A DNA stretch of 64,000 bases, taken from Adineta vaga (Eukaryota; Rotifera). Below are positions 59,567 to 64,000 of the stretch, in pieces; the stretch's first letter is position 1, and every line of letters starts with the position of its first letter. The stretch spans positions 8,680,001 to 8,744,000 of the forward strand of contig CP075493.1 of the NCBI GenBank assembly GCA_021613535.1. The letters are read 5' to 3'. The notes below the pieces were generated by a model. The model was not told the origin of the DNA. It ran no database searches and saw nothing but the letters and a program-made list of their open reading frames with translations. Both the position numbers and the translations under genes were made by a program.

Positions 59567-60166
59567 GAAATAAACTATACGCACTATTTTATAACTTGAA
59601 GAAGTATATCTTCATCATGCGATCGTAAAAGGCATAGATGGCGCTAGATGATGATTAGTTATGTCAGAATTAATGATTAAGAAAACAATTAAATAGATAG
59701 AAACAAATATTTTCATAAATTTTTAAACTAGATTTAACTGGTTTTTGACTATCAATATTTATTTAGTTCCTTAAAAATGATTGGCTCGTGTTGGCATAGT
59801 CTTCGTCATCTATTTATTTCTTCCTTCATTTTCCCTATAGATATATATATTTTCATAGATTTTATTTTTAATGATATCTTCATTTTGTCTGTTCTCAAAA
59901 AGTAAGGTCTAATCGAACAAGAGAAATAATTTCCATGACGTGACCACCCTCTTCTCATCGTACCTATTTTTCCATGCTTCAATGATTCTCACAGATTACA
60001 TGTTTTAGATAGCTTTTTCTCTATTTCAAATGACTAAAGTATCAATGTTTTCTATTTGTTAACATTTCATGATGTAAGTTCCATTTGACAGACGTTATTT
60101 TGATTTTTCTTTGTTTCAATTGAATCTAGTCGTTCAACGAGTACAAACGTTTCGAATACTTCTCAA
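59567..60166. other. Intergenic, RNF2 5' flank
   Basis: 600 bp, AT-rich. An acceptor-like TTGAATCTAG (AG 60128-60129) lies 37 nt before the RNF2 ATG. No gene is seen. Confidence 0.5.
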
Positions 60167-60967
60167 ATGACTTCGTCAGATATTGCTAACAATTCTTCTG
60201 GTTTCAAAACTGGTTTAACTTGGGATTTAACTCCATATGAACAACAACGTAAATCACATGAATTATTACATGATGAAGAATTACTTATTAGTCCAAAATC
60301 TCTTCAAAGTGAATTAACTTGTCCAATTTGTCTTGATCTTTTACGTAATACACGTACAACAAAAGAATGTTTACATCGATTTTGTTGTGATTGTATTGAA
60401 ACAGCATTACGTAGTGGAAATAAAGAATGTCCAACATGTCGAAAGAAACTTATTTCAAAACGTTGTTTACGTCGTGATCAAAATATTGATGCTTTAATAT
60501 CAAAATTATTTCCTATACGTAATGATAATGATGATTTATTATTAAATAATCGAAGTAAATATCCGAGAAAACCTCTTCGTGCAAGTTTATCATCAGATGA
60601 TGAACATCAAACAAAAGAAAAGAAGAAAAAACGTATTTCAGAATCTTCATCATCAGCTGGTTCGATTCCAACTATCAATGATATTGAATTACAATTAAAA
60701 CCAATAAATAATCAGAATTCATATACAACACGAAAAATCCTGACACCATTAAATGCAACAATTAATCATCTATCAAAATTTATTAATACACGGATGAAAT
60801 TAGAACAACAAAATTCCACATATATCGAACAGGAATTTCAATGGTTTATTAATATCAATGATGATATTCCTGTGGAAAATTCACTTACATTAGAACGTTT
60901 ATTAGAACAATATTGGAATAATATGTCCAAACCATATAATATTTTTTATCGAGCAATTTCTCATTGA
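60167..60967 (+). CDS. RNF2: RING1/RNF2 Polycomb E3 ubiquitin ligase
   Basis: This is the catalytic subunit of Polycomb repressive complex 1, which monoubiquitinates histone H2A. The single coding exon encodes 266 aa. After a short N-terminus, [20 protein letters not shown] and [20 protein letters not shown] lead into a C3HC4 RING (residues 52-91). It contains [14 protein letters not shown] and [20 protein letters not shown], almost identical to vertebrate RNF2. A basic Ser-rich linker ([17 protein letters not shown]) precedes a C-terminal RAWUL/ubiquitin-like domain with [20 protein letters not shown] and [12 protein letters not shown]. The linker is shorter than in vertebrates. SRP54 follows 136 bp downstream on the same strand. 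Confidence 0.94.
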   Translation: MTSSDIANNSSGFKTGLTWDLTPYEQQRKSHELLHDEELLISPKSLQSELTCPICLDLLRNTRTTKECLHRFCCDCIETALRSGNKECPTCRKKLISKRCLRRDQNIDALISKLFPIRNDNDDLLLNNRSKYPRKPLRASLSSDDEHQTKEKKKKRISESSSSAGSIPTINDIELQLKPINNQNSYTTRKILTPLNATINHLSKFINTRMKLEQQNSTYIEQEFQWFININDDIPVENSLTLERLLEQYWNNMSKPYNIFYRAISH

Positions 60968-61082
60968 TGAAAATAATTAAATGAATTTTTCGGTCTCATT
61001 CTTTTTTTTTGTATAGAGAAGATAATCTGTTTATATACATATACATGTTTGTTGTTAAATAAAAATCTGTATAAATGTCTGA

Positions 61083-63222
<2,140 letters not shown>

Positions 63223-64000
63223 TCTGGATAAAAAGAACATTCTTTGAAAACAATTTTATTTTAATGGTTGATCTTTTCGAGTACAAGAAGATGAACATGA
63301 TCTTTTCTTCTTATCTTTGTATATCACCGTTGTTTTTTTCTTTGATGGTCGATAAATATCGTGAGAGTGTTTATATACATATATGTTTATTTATTTGTGT
63401 CAGCAATTCATTATTTTAGCTGATACGTTTTTTTCTTGTATATCTTAATTATTTTCGATTTCGACGTATAAAATTCACGAGAGAAAAATATTAATGAATG
63501 ATCAGATTCGGAGAAGTTTTTTGGAATCTATAATAGTTTAAATTGAGAAAATCGATTTTTAGTACTCTTCTCAGAATCTAAAGATGAATACTAATTCAAA
63601 TCTCTAAGGAAAAGACGTTATGTTTGCTTCGATTGAAGATTTTTGATAGGAATTGTATTCTACATATTGTGAAAGTTTACTATATTCATCAGAGATCGAA
63701 TATGCAATTTTCCTTATTTTTCAAGTGATTACGTTATGTTAAAAGAATATACAGGAACGCGTAGATCCAGCATGCCGATGGAAAACTTTACATTTCCAGA
63801 TTGTACTGTCTTGCTTATACGGAAATGACAGTATAAAGTTAAATTTTCGAAAATATTCAACTACTTGATGTCAACTTCTTTTTCGCAATTATTAGAAGAA
63901 CAATAGAGCGTCTGTTGAAAAAAATTCTTTTCCGTCTTTTCACCAACTTCAAATCACAATTTGCAACTAAAAAATTTAATATGTTCATTTATTTCATAAA
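63223..64000. other. 3' flank of SRP54 to window end
   Basis: 780 bp, AT-rich. No gene, RNA or repeat is recognised. Confidence 0.5.

Overview
This 64 kb window is nuclear DNA from a small, gene-dense, AT-rich animal genome. Nearly every gene is split by introns of about 45-70 nt with GT...AG ends (usually ...TTTAG or ...TTCAG). The gene set includes families restricted to animals or typical of them: MEF2, FE65/APBB with WW and PTB domains, TULP4, a nuclear receptor and a Headcase-like protein. The compact layout, about 50-nt introns, and splice acceptors sitting a few bases before many start codons resemble bdelloid rotifers, where spliced-leader trans-splicing is known. That assignment is inference; no species marker was identified.

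Layout, left to right. 0-4.7 kb: a C2H2 zinc-finger gene running off the left edge and PCF11, both minus. 4.7-6.7 kb: no gene seen. 6.7-14.1 kb: OMA1 and POLDIP2 (minus); the 3.4-kb second intron of POLDIP2 contains a complete Rab26/37-type GTPase gene on the plus strand. 14.2-17.3 kb: a DDHD-type phospholipase (minus), divergent from an Mpo1/DUF962-like gene (plus). 18.1-21.4 kb: DCTN3 (minus) divergent from RPL5 (plus). The large RPL5 intron carries four near-identical box C/D snoRNA-like units. 22.6-23.7 kb: a divergent nuclear receptor. 24.0-30.1 kb: NUP107 and FE65/APBB (minus). 30.4-32.8 kb: a secreted-type LolA-like-domain membrane protein. 33.7-35.1 kb: MEF2. 36.6-41.1 kb: a Headcase-like gene and NOP14 (minus). 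41.5-43.1 kb: two small unrecognised secreted proteins. 43.4-45.9 kb: ACMSD and an unrecognised disordered protein. 46.6-50.8 kb: TULP4. 51.9-53.4 kb: SLC30A6. 54.0-56.3 kb: calnexin. 57.7-59.6 kb: a four-helix membrane protein and a palmitoyl-protein thioesterase-like hydrolase. 60.2-63.2 kb: RING1/RNF2 and SRP54.

Most genes are conserved housekeeping genes with no obvious pathway clustering. Two organisational themes stand out. First, several same-strand pairs lie only about 90-250 bp apart, with an AG acceptor close to the downstream start codon (POLDIP2-OMA1, NOP14-Headcase, RNF2-SRP54, APBB-NUP107), as expected for operon-like transcripts resolved by trans-splicing. Second, unusual intron content (a nested gene, a snoRNA array) accounts for two of the few long introns. 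Exon structures were assembled by eye from splice signals and homology, so internal boundaries may be off by a few bases where not stated exactly.
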